A DNA stretch of 64,000 bases from Branchiostoma floridae (GCF_000003815.2 NC_049981.1:658459-722458), one strand, 5' to 3'. Shown: positions 11,674 to 24,621, counted from the stretch's first letter. The notes: generated by a model from the letters alone, not told the origin. Translations and numbers: made by a program.

Positions 11674-12283
11674 TCTTGTGATAATCGGTCAGTCTAAATC
11701 AGACTCACTAAACACAATCCTGGTTCAATCCTCTTCTGGGTCTAATCCCTACGATAATGCCCTCACTGACGGAGTCCTTGTTTTAATTCCGTATTGTACT
11801 CTATCTCACCAAGGAGCTTTGATCTCACTGACTTGCGGTACTTTCGCAGTGGGGTTCAAGCGCCGCCAAACTGGTTGGGGTTGTGAGATCTTGTGAGCTG
11901 GCGGCCCGGGTTCAGGCGTTGCGGGTACGCCAACGAACTAATTTCCAAGCAGATCCTACGGTGCCATAAGATATGATACTTTACGTCACAGGTAACATAT
12001 CCTGAAATATACATAAAACCTTAACAGAAATGACCCAAATTTATCGCACGCACGAACCATATTTCACTCTATTGACATTATGTGTTTTGTATGGTCGACG
12101 ACGTTCACGGTACAGTGACGGTAGGTTGGTGGCGTCAGTCGTCAACGTTAACAACTCCCTTTAGTGTTGTAAGAATCCAAAGGTTCTTGATTCGTATCCC
12201 CAGCAGACCCCAATGTTGTGCCACAGGGAACGGCGCTTTACACACATTTTCTCACTCAAACAGGTGAGAATGAGTGACTAACT

Positions 12284-12435
12284 AATCTCCAAGCAGATCC
12301 ACGGTGGCGTAATATGGTATCAAACCCAACGTAGGTGCCCGTTTGACTCCCTTTGACCTCCTTGCTTTGACCGGCTATACTCCTTGGCCAGCTTTGATAC
12401 TATCTTATGGCACTGTAGGATTCTGCTTGGAGATT
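12284..12435. mobile_element. Foldback MITE with AATCTCCAAGCAGATCC ends
   Basis: The left end AATCTCCAAGCAGATCC is inverted at the right as GGATTCTGCTTGGAGATT. The arms continue with the inverse blocks ATGGTATCAAA and TTTGATACTATC. The length is 152 bp. A half copy (left arm only) lies at 11941-11985, right arms lie at 6410-6440 and 24353-24368, and an internal fragment lies at 6227-6300. Confidence 0.75.
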
Positions 12436-12670
12436 ATGACTAGCTTCAGTTAGGGACGTCTTCTCCGATGGGACATGATGTCTGTGTTTGAGGAGAGCCA
12501 CGTCTCAGGCACGACAAATAACCGTCCACATTATCAAAATGACGAGGTTCTTCTCAGTGTGATTGGATAAAACCTTACAGTCCAGTCTTATACAGCTTGT
12601 ACCTAAAGTACAAAACTGTTATACGAAGCAAACAAAACTGATTCCTAGGTTTATAAGCTTTATATACAAG

Positions 12671-12881
12671 TACTGTAAATGTATTTAAGTTCGCGGGTAT
12701 TTAATTTCGCGGTAGCGGGAAAAGGACTTTTCGCGGTGGATTTAAGTTCGCGGTATTACCATAGACTGCTATCTAATATCATAATAGAAAAATGTTCGCG
12801 GTGGTTTTAAATTCGCGGTAAAGTGGTCATCGCGAAAACCGCGAACATTAATCCACCGCGAACATTTCTGCATTTACAGTA
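12671..12881. mobile_element. MITE with TACTGTAAATG ends, copy 1
   Basis: The terminal inverted repeats are TACTGTAAATG and CATTTACAGTA. The interior is built from repeated TTCGCGGTGG and AAGTTCGCGGTA modules, unusually CpG-rich against an AT-rich background. The length is 211 bp. Other copies lie at 24622-24828 and 33080-33283. Confidence 0.85.
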
Positions 12882-15192
12882 TATCGACCTCCCTTGTAAA
12901 CCAGTCAATCATGGCCGAACTGAATCAAACAGTTGCTCTCAACAAAAGATTTTTTTCACCTGTCTGTGCTATGTCTACCTTGTCCCCCCAACGACCTGGA
13001 GGTCAAGGGACTAGGTAGGTAGGTAGATAGGTGCTATCACGATAGCCCAGTATCATTTGTAGGAGTCTATTTTTGCTATCCGACACAGTTGTTACACTGC
13101 CAAGCTTTCTCCAGAGGACGAATCGTCCTGCTACTACCGTGATCTGATGTCTTATGTTTTTGTCCACATGTATAACATGTATATCATGTATAGCTGAAAA
13201 CTGGGGCTATTGGAACATGATAAAAGACAAAAAAAAAAAAAACATCGAGGATTGTATGTCCCAAACAGACCTAGACCTACTAGCGGAGCTTGATGAGGAG
13301 AGGCTACAAAAATCGTACGACGATGAAAAACCCTACAACGGAGTAGGGCGATTTTCTCGTCTGCTATTGTTCAGTATACATTTCCACAAAATATGATATT
13401 CTGCACGAGCAGTTGATTTACTAACACAACAAAAGGTACCAAAACACGCACCGCACTTCAACGGCAATATTGTTATCTTGAGAACCATTTTATGATTACA
13501 ATTGTCACACATTTGTCGTCCACCCAACTTAGCGACAAGAATTGTGAATTATATGCATTTAAATGTTTTCTTTACACATGCGTGACTTTGAAATCATCAG
13601 GCAAATTTTGGCTGGAAATACCATATATTGGGTAACCTGCTTGCCGGTATTACCACTTCAAAACTTCAGATACATTATCGTGCAAGTATCAGAAATGTTT
13701 ACGGAAGCCAATGAGAAATGTTGTAAACGTCAAATCTGACATGTTGCAGCGAACATGAATCGTAATTATGACAAATGAAAAACTTTTGAACACCTGTAGA
13801 ATATGAGTAGCATCATATCTACTAATCATAATCAGCCGTGTAAAAATCTTTCCTATTTTGTTAATGCAATCCTCCGTCAGACTAAAATAGTCCTGTTGCG
13901 CTACTGCTGGGTACTCCACATCCCGATACACCGATATTATGTAGACAGAGCAATTGCTATTGTATCCTAATCGATTTTTGTTGATGTGTTTTTTTTTTGT
14001 TGAGACACTATCCATGCGTTATTGATCTGTAATACCACATCACGTAATCACACACGCAAAAAGAACCCAGTAAATCCTATCAACCATGTGCGACTCGAAA
14101 TACTGGTAACACGACACGTACCAGGTAGTCTGTGCGGTAGGTGTTGCTGGAGAAGACATGTTGAGAATCGTTTTAGGATTAAATTCACATCTTCAAATAT
14201 CTGTCGACCTCTCAACGTAACAATAACACTTACCCTTACTAGTGAATTGTGTTTACTTAAACGATCTAGCGATTTCTAGGGCGCTGTCCTCCTATATAAA
14301 AATACCACTAGAATCATAGCACGGCTCTAATAAGACCTCCTGTCAGATCGGACAACCTGGACTACCGCGCGCTAAAAGCGCTATTGAATAAGACCTCAAT
14401 CAAACTTTAGCAATTTGAAATTGCGTCAATTGAAATTTGGTTGCATTTTCCTCGTGGGGTTGGATGCCCATATTTGAATTTTCCAAGGAAAACTCACCAA
14501 ACGTAGAGCCTACGGTAAGAGTACTCGAATAAATGCCTAGTACTGCCTGCACAAACTTGCATGCTCATTTTAAATGATATGTTTATTGCAAATTCTTGCC
14601 CGAGGGCTAATTGCAGGTACAAACAACATGTAAAATAATAAAAATTTATTTAAATGCCAATGTGCATCTTGTACACTGATCTTATAAAGCATGAGTTAAT
14701 ATTAGTGATGTCCTGTTGTTAAGTTCAGGATTTAATACCGGGGTGACAAAAATATTGTATCCGCTCTGAACCCATCACCCCCATCCTACACCCGGTCCGC
14801 GAATATTTACTATATTAGTCGACTAAATCAGGTCGTCACAGTTACAAGTAACTTACAGATTTTGTAGTGTATTCGACCATAGTTAGACACACAGAACCTC
14901 CCGTCATTCTCACAGGCAGGGCGCACAATTCTGTTGCAGTGATATAGAAAACAGAAGCGGATTCCTAGCCTGATTAAATCTCGCTTATAACAGCCCGCCC
15001 AACATCCGCCGGCCTCCGCGGGGAGGAGCCAGTTACAGCCCGGACAGCAGAGTTTGTGTTACACAAACTAGCGGACTCCGTGTTCTTACAAATATTGCAT
15101 GGGCTCTAAAAAATAAATCTTAGGTACTACAGTCGTCTATATATTGTCGTTACGTCACAAGCATTGAAAAGCTTCTGCAGTGTATCTAACTA
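12882..15192. other. Gene-free stretch
   Basis: A short frame at 13220-13396, downstream of an A-run, encodes the acidic stretch DLDLLAELDEERLQKSYDDE, which could be exon debris, but no matching splice sites or partner exons were found. Short TAGG microsatellites lie at 13012-13030. Nothing else was recognised. Confidence 0.4.
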
Positions 15193-15442
15193 ATACCCCT
15201 GTCACATTATCCAAGATCTTCGGGCGTATCGATGGAAGGTCGGCCATATTTAAGATCGACAGAGGGTTGCGCGTATTTTTCACCTGAAAACCATCCCTGT
15301 CACATATAAGCCATACTTTGTACCTTGTACAATTGTTGATGATGACAATTGTTGTGCATTAAAGTTATTGTCATAAACGAGGCTCGAGCGATTGCCGCAG
15401 AATCGTCGTCCGATTGATTTTCACCAAATGTGACAGGGGTAT
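15193..15442. mobile_element. Inverted-repeat element with ATACCCCTGTCACATT ends
   Basis: The left end ATACCCCTGTCACATT is inverted at the right as AATGTGACAGGGGTAT. The length is 250 bp and noncoding. The interior at about 15320-15375 contains GTACAATTGTTG and GCATTAAAG, resembling the LINE tails elsewhere in the window. Confidence 0.7.
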
Positions 15443-15446
15443 CAAG

Positions 15447-15642
15447 CCCCGGTCACAAAGCGCGTACGATTTCTTGCGATAGCATATTCCACATATCGCA
15501 CGATGATCGCAGTAAATCGCAGCTCAGTCGTAAGCGATCGTAAGCCATATGAGAGCATCAGATGATGTTCAATTTTTTTTCCAGCGTCACACGATATTTC
15601 ACTACCTCTTCCTGAATAGTCGCCTGAACGCTTTTGCGCTTC
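15447..15642. repeat. Repeat copy A flanking a nested element
   Basis: The block with GCATATTCCACATATCGCAC and GATGATCGCAGT is repeated at 16556-16745 (copy B). The two lie either side of the element at 15643-16552. This is either a tandem duplication that was interrupted or two independent insertions. Confidence 0.6.
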
Positions 15643-16552
15643 TTTATACCCCCCTCACATTATATACGGTCTTCGGACGTACTTTGCGATCGCAGGAAAG
15701 CCGGCTGATTTTAAGATCTTAAGATGGTCTTGCGTATTTTTCTCCCCAAAACTGTCCCCCTCACATCTAAGCGAGGCTCGTGCGATCGACGGTGAATAAA
15801 TCTATGATAATGAACCTCCCATGACCTCTTGCACGCGGACAAGGTAACACAAAACGTTCCTCAAAAAACGGCGGCAAGAGATCAATAAATGTTGCTTTAT
15901 TTTGTTGTCGGAATCGTTTTAACCAACGAATGGAATGCGCGGGCATAATAGAAATGACACATACTACCACAGGGACCACAATGTTAGAATTACCCTCACA
16001 TTCCCAGAAATTCAAAATTTGTAAATAAACAAAAGTCGGACGAACGTCGCCCGACTGACGGGCGTTCGCCATCCGATTTGCGCTCGATAACTATGTCTGT
16101 GCTCGCCTATCAGCCTACTCTCCAAGCAGGTTACTGTGACCGGACACAGTAAGAAAAAATGACAAAATAGAAAGCCCGATAAAAACGACTAAAAAAAACG
16201 TTAAAAAACAGCCGGAGCCTAACCTCTGCTTGGAGAGTATATCAGCCTTCAATCGTTGGATTTACGCAAGACTATTGACCGATACCCCTGCGAGGTACGC
16301 ACGATTTGCACACACGATCTGCGACTCGGTAACGAGCTCTGCGATCTAAAAGATCTCCTGCGACTTGTCGCTTATGTTAAGAACATGTTTCGCTGCACCG
16401 CGACCATCGTACGACACCTGATAAACGCCGGCGATCCCTAAAAATCGCAAGATTTTCGTGAGAACACCGGACGTCTTACTCGCGAAAATGTCATTTAGAG
16501 CTCGTAGACTAGTCTTCCGATCGATATTCGCCTAATGTGAGGGGGGTATAAA
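15643..16552. mobile_element. 910-bp element with TTTATACCCCCCTCACATTA ends
   Basis: The inverted termini TTTATACCCCCCTCACATTA (left) and TAATGTGAGGGGGGTATAAA (right) are perfect over 20 bp. The interior has a 101-codon minus-strand frame (15767-16072) with no domain I recognise. It also contains a complete younger MITE at 16116-16239. Confidence 0.8.
16116..16239. mobile_element. Foldback MITE, CTCCAAGCAGAGG family, copy 2 (left arm deleted)
   Basis: The left arm is cut to TACTCTCCAAGCAGG while the right arm is complete, ending CCTCTGCTTGGAGAGTA. The sequence TATCAGCC(T) directly repeats on both sides (16108-16116 and 16240-16248), giving an 8-9-bp target duplication. It is inserted inside the 15643-16552 element. 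Confidence 0.85.
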
Positions 16553-16555
16553 GGC

Positions 16556-16745
16556 CTTTTCACAAGAATCGTACGACGTCCTTGCGATTGCATATTCCGC
16601 ATATCGCACGATGATCGCAGTGATTCGCAGCTAAATCGAAATGAAAATCAGCCATCGCAGAGAATCGGATGATGTTCAAAATATTCCAACGTCGTACGAT
16701 TTTTCACTTGTGTCTCTCGTGACTGACATTGAGTAGTCAAAGCTT
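16556..16745. repeat. Repeat copy B flanking a nested element
   Basis: This is a diverged copy of 15447-15642, sharing GCATATTCCGCATATCGCAC and GATGATCGCAGT and the later GATGATGTTCAA block. Confidence 0.6.
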
Positions 16746-18263
16746 TTGTAGTACAATTAACTGAAGTATGACACACGAAACCCTACTCCAAACAAAACGT
16801 GTGTGATGATTTCAAATGTAGAGGGAGTTCAAACAACGCAAATATTCACGCATTAGCACAATTCACACAGTGTTAGGTATGCTCGTTCGTCTACGAGGGC
16901 GATTGTCCTCTATGTTTTTTGCGAACTTTTTGGGAACGAACGATTATCAACATTTCATGATGTATTGGGAGGTTGTATATGACTACAGGGTAAGGGGTAC
17001 GATATGCTATAACAGCATAACATTTGTTCTTTAGAAAGAACTTCCAGTAGTATTTCTGTTCTGAAAATTGTCTTAAATAGTTGTCCTCCTGCATGAGAAA
17101 GTTCTTGGATGAACTTCGCAGAGCGATGATAACGTGACGTCAGCGACGCGAGGTCGCAGTCCCAAAGCTGGGGCACAGGTGCGTCAGCACAATGGGCATA
17201 CGTGCTGGGGGTTGGTTTCATTTCCTCCTTGGCTTGTCGTTTGCCTCAAAGGATGGTACGTTACGAGTGTTCAAATCGTCACAATGCTCCTTTATTGTTT
17301 AAGCATACATGGGCAAGTCAGGGTTATTAGACTTGGGGCAATGCCAGCTGCTAGTAGCCTAACTGGTAGCATTAGGAAGAGTTCTCAGTAAGAAAGTTGC
17401 GAGTGTTCAAAATATTAAGTTGTCCCTATTGCTTAAACATGTACAGGTTAGGGGTATGGTTAGGGCATTGCCTAAACTGTACAAATAGCCTAATATTATT
17501 GTCATTAAACAGAGCTCTCAGTCCGTATTTCTGAGCTGAGTGTACGCGTGATATTTAAATATAAAAACAATCCTAAAATGAGTGTCAAAATTGTAATATT
17601 TCATGCTGACGAATAATATCAAGTTGGTAATGTCCTGCGCATAAAAGCTTATGTACGTACTGAACGTAAAGGGGAGTATCTTCTTTTCCCCCTTCAATGT
17701 CCTTGTGACTAATCGAGTTGGACTTATCAATAAGAACTTCATTACGCACGATTTGAGGAAATTCTTCCAATACGGTAAGTGTGGATACTGTAGTATCAGT
17801 CCATCAATTACCGGACGGATAAGATATAGGATTTTGTTACACTCGTATATTGTCAATTTAAAAAAAAATCGACTGACAATGTTGTATACTATAAAACTAC
17901 ACAAATACTGATGAAAGTTGCCTTGGACTTAAGTGCAATCTAAACATTAGCCGACAACGCTTAGCTATATTGTTTGATACGCAACATTTTTTTGGTTTCA
18001 TTTAATTATAAAGAGCCAAAAACAGCATTACCGGTAGAGCCGTATGCTATGCAGCTGAAGTACACCGCTATGTCTCAATACGTCAATATCTTTTGATATC
18101 CAACTTTTGCCTAATACCTGAAAATGTACAACGGAAAATGTACAACGGTATCACAAGTTCTTAATTTCATTTGTCTAAAGTTTAATGAAGCCACAATGCC
18201 GCACTGGAATCAATGAACGTGATACGCCGTCAAGTTGTCAGAGTGTGTCGGTTTTACAGTGCC
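16746..18263. other. Gene-free, AT-rich stretch
   Basis: Weak repetition of TTGTTTAAGCATACATGGGC-like sequence (17296-17345 and 17425-17470) suggests a diverged local duplication. The 128-codon minus-strand frame at 17518-17904 is a hydrophobic AT-rich translation without recognisable domains. No exon was called. Confidence 0.4.
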
Positions 18264-18264
18264 G

Positions 18265-18671
18265 TGCTTTTATAATCTTTATCTTTATTGCAAATACAAA
18301 GTAAAGTAGTAGTGGTATACATAAACATAGTTAACAGAGAAGGGAAATGATATTCATAGATAAATCAAAAAGGAATAACGTCTAAACTAAATCTATTTCT
18401 ACTTAATCTATTTGATGGGTTTGACTTCTTTGCCGTGAGCAGTAGGAGATGAATTGTCCAACATTTTCATATATAAAGGGGTCGGACGACTTAAGCAAGA
18501 AGATTGATTTTTGTTGGTCGGTAAGGTGATAAAAGCTTGGGAAAGTTTTGCAGATTTTAAGGAAAAGTTTGTTTCTTTCGGAACTGTACTGTGAACATTG
18601 ACAAATGAAATGTAGTTCATCTTCCACTGCTTACCGGTACCCTGAACAGTATTTACACGTTCTCTCGTCAA
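18265..18671 (-). mobile_element. 5'-truncated LINE, 3' end of ORF2 plus 3' UTR
   Basis: The minus-strand translation contains EDELHFICQCSQYSSERNKL, the C-terminal Cys/His motif after the reverse transcriptase of many non-LTR retrotransposons (E-D-E-x-H-F-x5-C-x8-R). A stop codon follows, then a noncoding tail ending TTTGCAATAAAGATAAAG. The upstream part is frameshifted and the element is dead. Confidence 0.75.
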
Positions 18672-18689
18672 CGGTCAGTTTTTTTGTAC

Positions 18690-20640
18690 CTGCCCCTCTC
18701 TATTTCTAGTGAATGAGCACTTACCCTCATTTTACATAAAGCGGATCTTAGCTCAAAATCTGAGTGGTATAGGTAACTCTCCATACTGTACTCAGATTCA
18801 AGTTTCTTATACTATCTTTACTTACCAGTATTAACAGATAATTGGTGAAGGGATTTTGAATATACATGTCTGTTAGCCTTTTTCTTAGCGATACACAAAT
18901 GCTTGCTACCAACATTTACATTGTTACTGTGCCAGATGAATGAATTACTATCTAGAATTTCTTTTACCTGGTATAATCAGTTTTTAAACAAATAGAAACC
19001 ACCCATGTCCAGCTGAAATTTGCGGGGTGTCTTCATGGGCTCGAATGCATCTAAGATACATCGAATCGTTTAAAAAAATAGGAATCCGCAAGTGTGATTG
19101 AATATTGTTGTTCAGTTGAAAGGACAACAAATGGTTAAAAATACAAAAAGGATCATCTAACCATTCTCAACATTTTCGTCTTCAATAGTCTGTGTAATCA
19201 CAAACTCCGCTGTTCGGGCTGTAACTGGCGCCTCCCAGTTGGAGGCAGGCAATGTTGGGCTGGCTGTATAGAAGCGTGCGTGATTAAATCAGGCTAGAGT
19301 TTCAAAACTTGGTAAAGGCAAAGTAAGGTTAACAATGTTTATTTTATACCACCACACAGATGGTTATGAGTGTTTTATTTTAGGTGATTGATGCATAAGC
19401 ACCCTGCAACATTTATCAGATTCGCAACAATCTTGTTTGATTTGAATATCGTATACGAAGTAAAAGCCAAATAAAAACAAAGAAGTGTTATGACGATAAA
19501 ATGTTGACAATCGTTTCAGGACTGTTGTTTTCTTTGAACACGTCTATCATCCTCAAGGCTAAATGATAAGACCTAACGTGGTTTGTGAGTGTTTTTTGTT
19601 TAGACATTTGATATGTTCTGTTGATTGTTTGAACGCTTGAAATCATCACGCAAGTTTGGTTGCAGCTGTACCACTTGGCAGCCTTATCCTCAGTACCGGG
19701 GATCTGTACGTACATAAATATTTTGCTGGATAAAACATATTCCGTTTTGTCGGGTAGGATTAGAAGCCCACAATGTATGTCTAGGAAGAAAAATCTGGTG
19801 TTTTGAAACATTTTTTCCGTTTGTACAGGGCACATCACAAGTATACAATGTTATTCCGTCATTCAATTCAGGCCATGCTGTGAATTGATACGAAACCAGA
19901 GAAACACTGTAGCAAACTGAAATCTTCATACCGTCAAAAGCAATGCACAGAGACCTTTATGATGTGATGTAAAAGGTGGTTACCTGTTCTTTTTAAAACT
20001 TAAGCCAACATTTGAAGCTCAAACGCAACTGAACGATAAGTTTTCTACCCGTGGCTATGGTACACTATACTATAGCAAATCCACATTTCCGCCATAAACA
20101 TGTTGACCATCGTTTATAGATTGTTCTGACATTTGACAACGCTTGTCGTCCTCTAAGTCAATGAATATCGTTAACCTGTATGTTTTATGACAAGTTCAAT
20201 AGCCTTTGAAACCATTACGCAAACCTGGGTCGGCAATGCAACGCGCTGTATATATCCTTGCTGTTTCTTCACCCCGACGTCAACAAATACAGGTACATGT
20301 AGCTACAAGTTGTAAGTATTTACCTGGTATCTTGACAGATAATGTTGCGATAGTGTTGCCGAGTCGGAGTGCCGACGCCAGTTGATATTTGGACGGTACT
20401 GCATCCCGTTTCTGGGTGTCAAGACAGCCACAGGCGTCTACTGTATCCATTGCTCTTGATCAATAAATTTTAACAATCATGTACATATAGAAGAACGTTT
20501 ATTGGCAATTTCATACCCGATGACATAGATTTCAAAAATGTTTTCAGTCATACTAACCATAACGTCTTCCTAATGACCGAAGGCAAAGTTAGCCCATATA
20601 CATTGAGACCACCCTCTGTCCCTACTATAAATTCGACCTC
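18690..20640. other. Stretch with a diverged tandem duplication
   Basis: The block at 19490-19700 (ATGTTGACAATCG, CATCACGCAAGTTTGG) reappears diverged at 20097-20260 (ATGTTGACCATCG, CATTACGCAAACCTGGG). The first copy has a 116-codon minus-strand frame (19488-19838); the second is interrupted by stops. It may be old coding DNA, but no family was recognised. Confidence 0.4.
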
Positions 20641-20755
20641 TTATCTTTAAACAGTCATAACTCTAGAACGAAATACGATATTTCAAAACGGTTTTTAGTT
20701 TTGTGATGCGGATGTTAGCGCCTTTCTAACAACACCAACGTTGGCCCAATATGCA

Positions 20756-21106
20756 ATCTAGACACAGTTTTTACCGATATCTGTGGAGGTGTCGGGAGGG
20801 ATCTGGAACGTAGGAGGTGGGACACCCGTGGCACTTGCAGTCATAAACACGTCGCGCGATTTTCAAAATTGCTTCATATGCTGGTTATATGCTAATGAAC
20901 CCTCACGAAGTCGGGCGCATCTACACGCGCGCGGAAATTGTCGGGGACCCTTGCTAAGCTATCGGGGGGAATCCTGCTAAGCTATCGGGCGAACGCTCCG
21001 GACCTTTCGGGAGAAATTTTCCCGATATCTTTATGGCGATATTGCCATCTAGACGCTCGGCGAGAGGTTGTCGGTTCACCGATATCGGGAAAAACTGTGT
21101 CTAGAT
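20756..21106. mobile_element. 351-bp element with ATCTAGACACAGTTTTT ends
   Basis: The left end ATCTAGACACAGTTTTTAC, then CGATATC, is inverted at the right end as GATATCGGGAAAAACTGTGT, then CTAGAT. The interior repeats GCTATCGGG units. No coding content was seen. Confidence 0.7.
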
Positions 21107-21112
21107 CGTGCC

Positions 21113-21822
21113 TAAGACCCCGTTCACACTCAAAACAATGAAGCGGCTTCAACGTGGAAGCCGCTTGAACGTGCAATCCGCTCCAAAAAAATTACGTTCA
21201 CACTCATCACAGACAATCAGATTAATCGCACACAATCCAAGCTGATTGTGATTCCGTACCTGGACTTCAGGTACTTTTTGTACAACATTGTTTGTACTAC
21301 GTTTTCTCAAACCCACTCTTAATAGTCTTATATCATGATCCAGAGAGAGATCTGTTCAAAGATATGCTTGTTTTTTTTTGGTGATTTTTTTAGCTTGCTG
21401 TGGTTCCTCTCTCTTCGCGTGATAAAAAAAGCTTTGTTTGCTTCCCATTCCACTTGCCTTGACCCTACAGCGTTTTTTTCTTTCTATCCAGACATTATCA
21501 TTGGGCACAAAAATTAGTAACGTGAGCAAACCTGTCAATGTGGCGTGTGTTCCTGCTCCCGCCGATACATGGATATATAACCTCCAACAGGGGGCAAATC
21601 GGAAATTTACATAGAATCTAGCCACATTGCGTTCACACTCGCGATTTCAGCCAAGCGGCTTGTTCACAGGTGTCTCAAGCTACCTCCCAGGGATGGATTG
21701 CAAACGAGCCGGATCGGTGAAAATCCAAGCCGCTTGGAGCGTTCAGACTCAAGAAAACGATCCGGATCAAGCGGCTTCCATGTTGAAGCCGCTTCATTTT
21801 TTTGAGTGTGAACGGGGTCTTA
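21113..21822. mobile_element. 710-bp element with TAAGACCCCGTTCACACTC ends
   Basis: The left TAAGACCCCGTTCACACTC is inverted at the right as GAGTGTGAACGGGGTCTTA. Each arm carries subterminal repeats of AAGCGGCTTC in both orientations. No transposase was found. The terminal sequence resembles PIF/Harbinger-type MITEs I know from marine invertebrates; that assignment is tentative. Confidence 0.75.
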
Positions 21823-21859
21823 GACTGTGTCTAGAGCTGCCCTAACCCCAATTCTGAAC

Positions 21860-21945
21860 TTCAAATTAAACAGTCATAACTCTTAAACAAAAGGCGATAT
21901 TTCAAAACAGTTTTTAGTTTTGCAACATTCTAAGACGTAGGATGT
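21860..21945. repeat. Duplicate of 20648-20720
   Basis: AAACAGTCATAACTCT plus GATATTTCAAAAC and GTTTTTAGTTTTG occur at both sites, bracketing the two elements between them. Confidence 0.7.
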
Positions 21946-22739
21946 TCGCCTAACCGTTACCCGTGGGTACCGTACACAGCACTGTAGTTTTTTTCTGAAG
22001 TCCCACTTTGTCAAGGGCAATATACAACTAACCAAACCCTACAAACGTTTAGCTAATTTCACACAATCTAAACTCAATCGAATTCTCACTGCAGTCTCAC
22101 TGTTGAAGTTACCGGTAGTCAGGTCGCCCATGCAACAGGTGGTCCAAATGGTATTGTTCACACGGAAAGATCCTTGACGGCCAAAAGCATGGGCTTTGAC
22201 TCCTAAAGTCGGTGGGCTTTTTGAAAAATGAGAAACATTCAAGATATCGCACTTCGCAAATCATTGCACATCAGGACGGAACCGCCGTTTGGTACCATGA
22301 CAGTCACTGGAACGTAGCGCTACCCAATGTCGTCCTATTATCTAGGAGTTAGACATAATGCCTCAAATACAGCAGTTAGAGGTGAATTAGGGAGACAACC
22401 TCTTTATATACAGAGACAAATTAGAATTATTAAATTTTGGGTAGAAGTGTTAGAGATGAATGAGAACAGATAAAAAAGGAAATGCTACAAATTACTGTAT
22501 TAGCTTGACCAGGTAGGTGGACAGGAAGTCCTGGTTAAGCCAGGTAAAGCAGATGCTGTTTTCTCATGGTCTGCAAGAAGCATGGTATGGCCAAGGGCCG
22601 GGTAAGTAATAAGGAAGTATTTTTTGAGGTCTTTTAAAAAAAGGTCTAAACTACAGGCAACTCAAATATGGAACTATGAAATGGAAAACCCTAATAGGCT
22701 AGAAACATATTGCTAAATCAAAGACAGATTTGTGACAGA

Positions 22740-23560
22740 AAAATATCTGAGTGTTATCAATGCTGAGATGCGCATCACATGGGCTAAGTATAGAAACAGG
22801 TAGACATATGTTACACGCCTTTCAACAGTTCTCAGTCACACTCACACGGCAGACGGACGACGCAAGCACGACTCGAAGCCAGCAGAGATTAGGGACCGAT
22901 CTTGTATTCTTTCACTCCATGACGTCCGTGTCTCGTGCGCCCACATACTTATGTTAACAGACAAGATAGATTACGTCCACTGTGTGATGAAGCAAGGCAT
23001 CATTGAAAACGAATATCATTTTGTAATGGAATGCCCATTTTTACACAGCTTAAGAATATGATACATACCAAAATACTACGCCACACGACCAGACCCACAG
23101 CTGGGAAAGTTCATTTACAATGCCTTCACTTTAAGATACAACCATATCAATGACCAACAACTCTGTCTGTCGTCGTTGTCTACTTAACCTTTGTGCTGCA
23201 TATGTTATTGATGATTTATTTTGTGTCGATGTGCAATTACTTTCATCTGACGTAACTAAATGGGGGACAAATCCTTGTATGGTTTTTGTTTCTTCTGATT
23301 TATTTATTCATTTGAAATAATTTTCACTTCTGTTCGTGAAGTTGTACATTAATAGAACTATGATTTTGGTTCTGCCCTTATATTGATCGTATTTCATTTC
23401 ATTTTAACTTATGTACAATTGGTCGCTTTGTTTATTGATTTCATTTGTAACTTGTGTCTAATTATTTATAATTTTTGTTGAGTGTATGTCTATGTCTATG
23501 TTACATTGCTATGGCCCATTGGTGGCAGAGAGCGAATAAAGATTGCCTATTTGAAAAACG
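22740..23560 (+). mobile_element. 5'-truncated LINE 3' end, frameshifted
   Basis: Around 22970-23040 two frames together give RPLCDEA and then ENEYHFVMECPFLHSLR, the same post-RT Cys/His motif as at 18.4 and 27.4 kb, so at least one frameshift is present. A long AT-rich 3' UTR ends GCGAATAAAGATTGCCTATTTG at 23531-23552. Non-functional. Confidence 0.7.
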
Positions 23561-23796
23561 CCATTTTCCTTTTAAGTAGATAGATCACTACCAAAGAACA
23601 ATGGTGATCTGTAACTTTCCTCCGCCCGTTTTAACGCAGTGTGAGCGTGATCTACCGGAATCCCGAGGTGTGTGATGACGTATGTCCGGGTGACCTATAT
23701 GCATTGTCTGAAACATTTTATTTTGTCACAGAATTGTCTCATTTTTTTTTTCATTTCTTCGTTCGTAGTGAATTTTGTTTCTTTTCAGCCGACGCA

Positions 23797-23846
23797 CACA
23801 CACACACACAAAGATCCAGTCACGCATGCGCGCGCGCGCGCGCGCA
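23797..23846. repeat. CA and CG microsatellites
   Basis: ACACACACACACAC is followed 20 bp later by a (GC)n run of about 20 bp, a potential Z-DNA-forming sequence. Confidence 0.9.
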
Positions 23847-24621
23847 AACAAATAAACGCCAGCTACTCAACTATCAAAGGTACAAAACGCTATAATATCC
23901 TTTTTTTTTGCTCTCTTTTATGCCGGTAGGAGGTTTAAATCCACTCCAAATCTTGTATTTTTGTTTACTAAAAATATTTACAAAGTTTAATGGTCTTCTC
24001 TAATTTTCCTTTTACATTGTACAAGCTTTCACAACTTGAGCTCGACGACACTTCGTCTCTTTTCATGTGTTAGTGCCCAACCTCTGGCAATTGAAAAAAA
24101 GAAGGTCATATATGAGTTCAGTTCAGTTCATCCTCAGAGAGGTGACACCATCGTCTCCATATGTTCCTGTCCAGCATGATCGTCATGGCCGTTCGTTGGC
24201 CTGCAAACCTGTTTCCCCGAGCAGCAGCTTCCTGTTTGGTCATATATGATAAACCTTGCTTATAGGAAGAGCAATGCCTTACACCTAGTTTCCAATACCA
24301 ATGGGATTTGTACTTTACTTTTACATTAGTATAAAAGTAATTAGGGTAGTAGGGTCTGCTTGGAGACTACGTGTATCTTTTTATGAACACCTCTCATGGT
24401 ATATTTTCTATGTGTTCATCTGCTTGGGGATAAGGACCAGCTTGGCTTGGCTGTAAGCTTGGCTTTTGTATCCAGCCGTTTTAACTATAATAGCTCTCGA
24501 GTCTCGCCTTATCCGGAGAGGAAAGAAAAGACTCGGGAGCTATGATACGTCAGGACACGACAGGATGACTTTGATTGACAGGCTACGACTTTCCTGTAGG
24601 GGACCATGGGTGATGGGTCCA

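Noticed and set aside
13220-13396. Acidic frame DLDLLAELDEERLQKSYDDE as an exon
   Set aside because: Plausible composition but it follows an A-run, and there is no matched acceptor or partner exon.
17518-17904. 128-codon minus-strand ORF
   Set aside because: AT-rich hydrophobic translation, no motif and no neighbouring exons.
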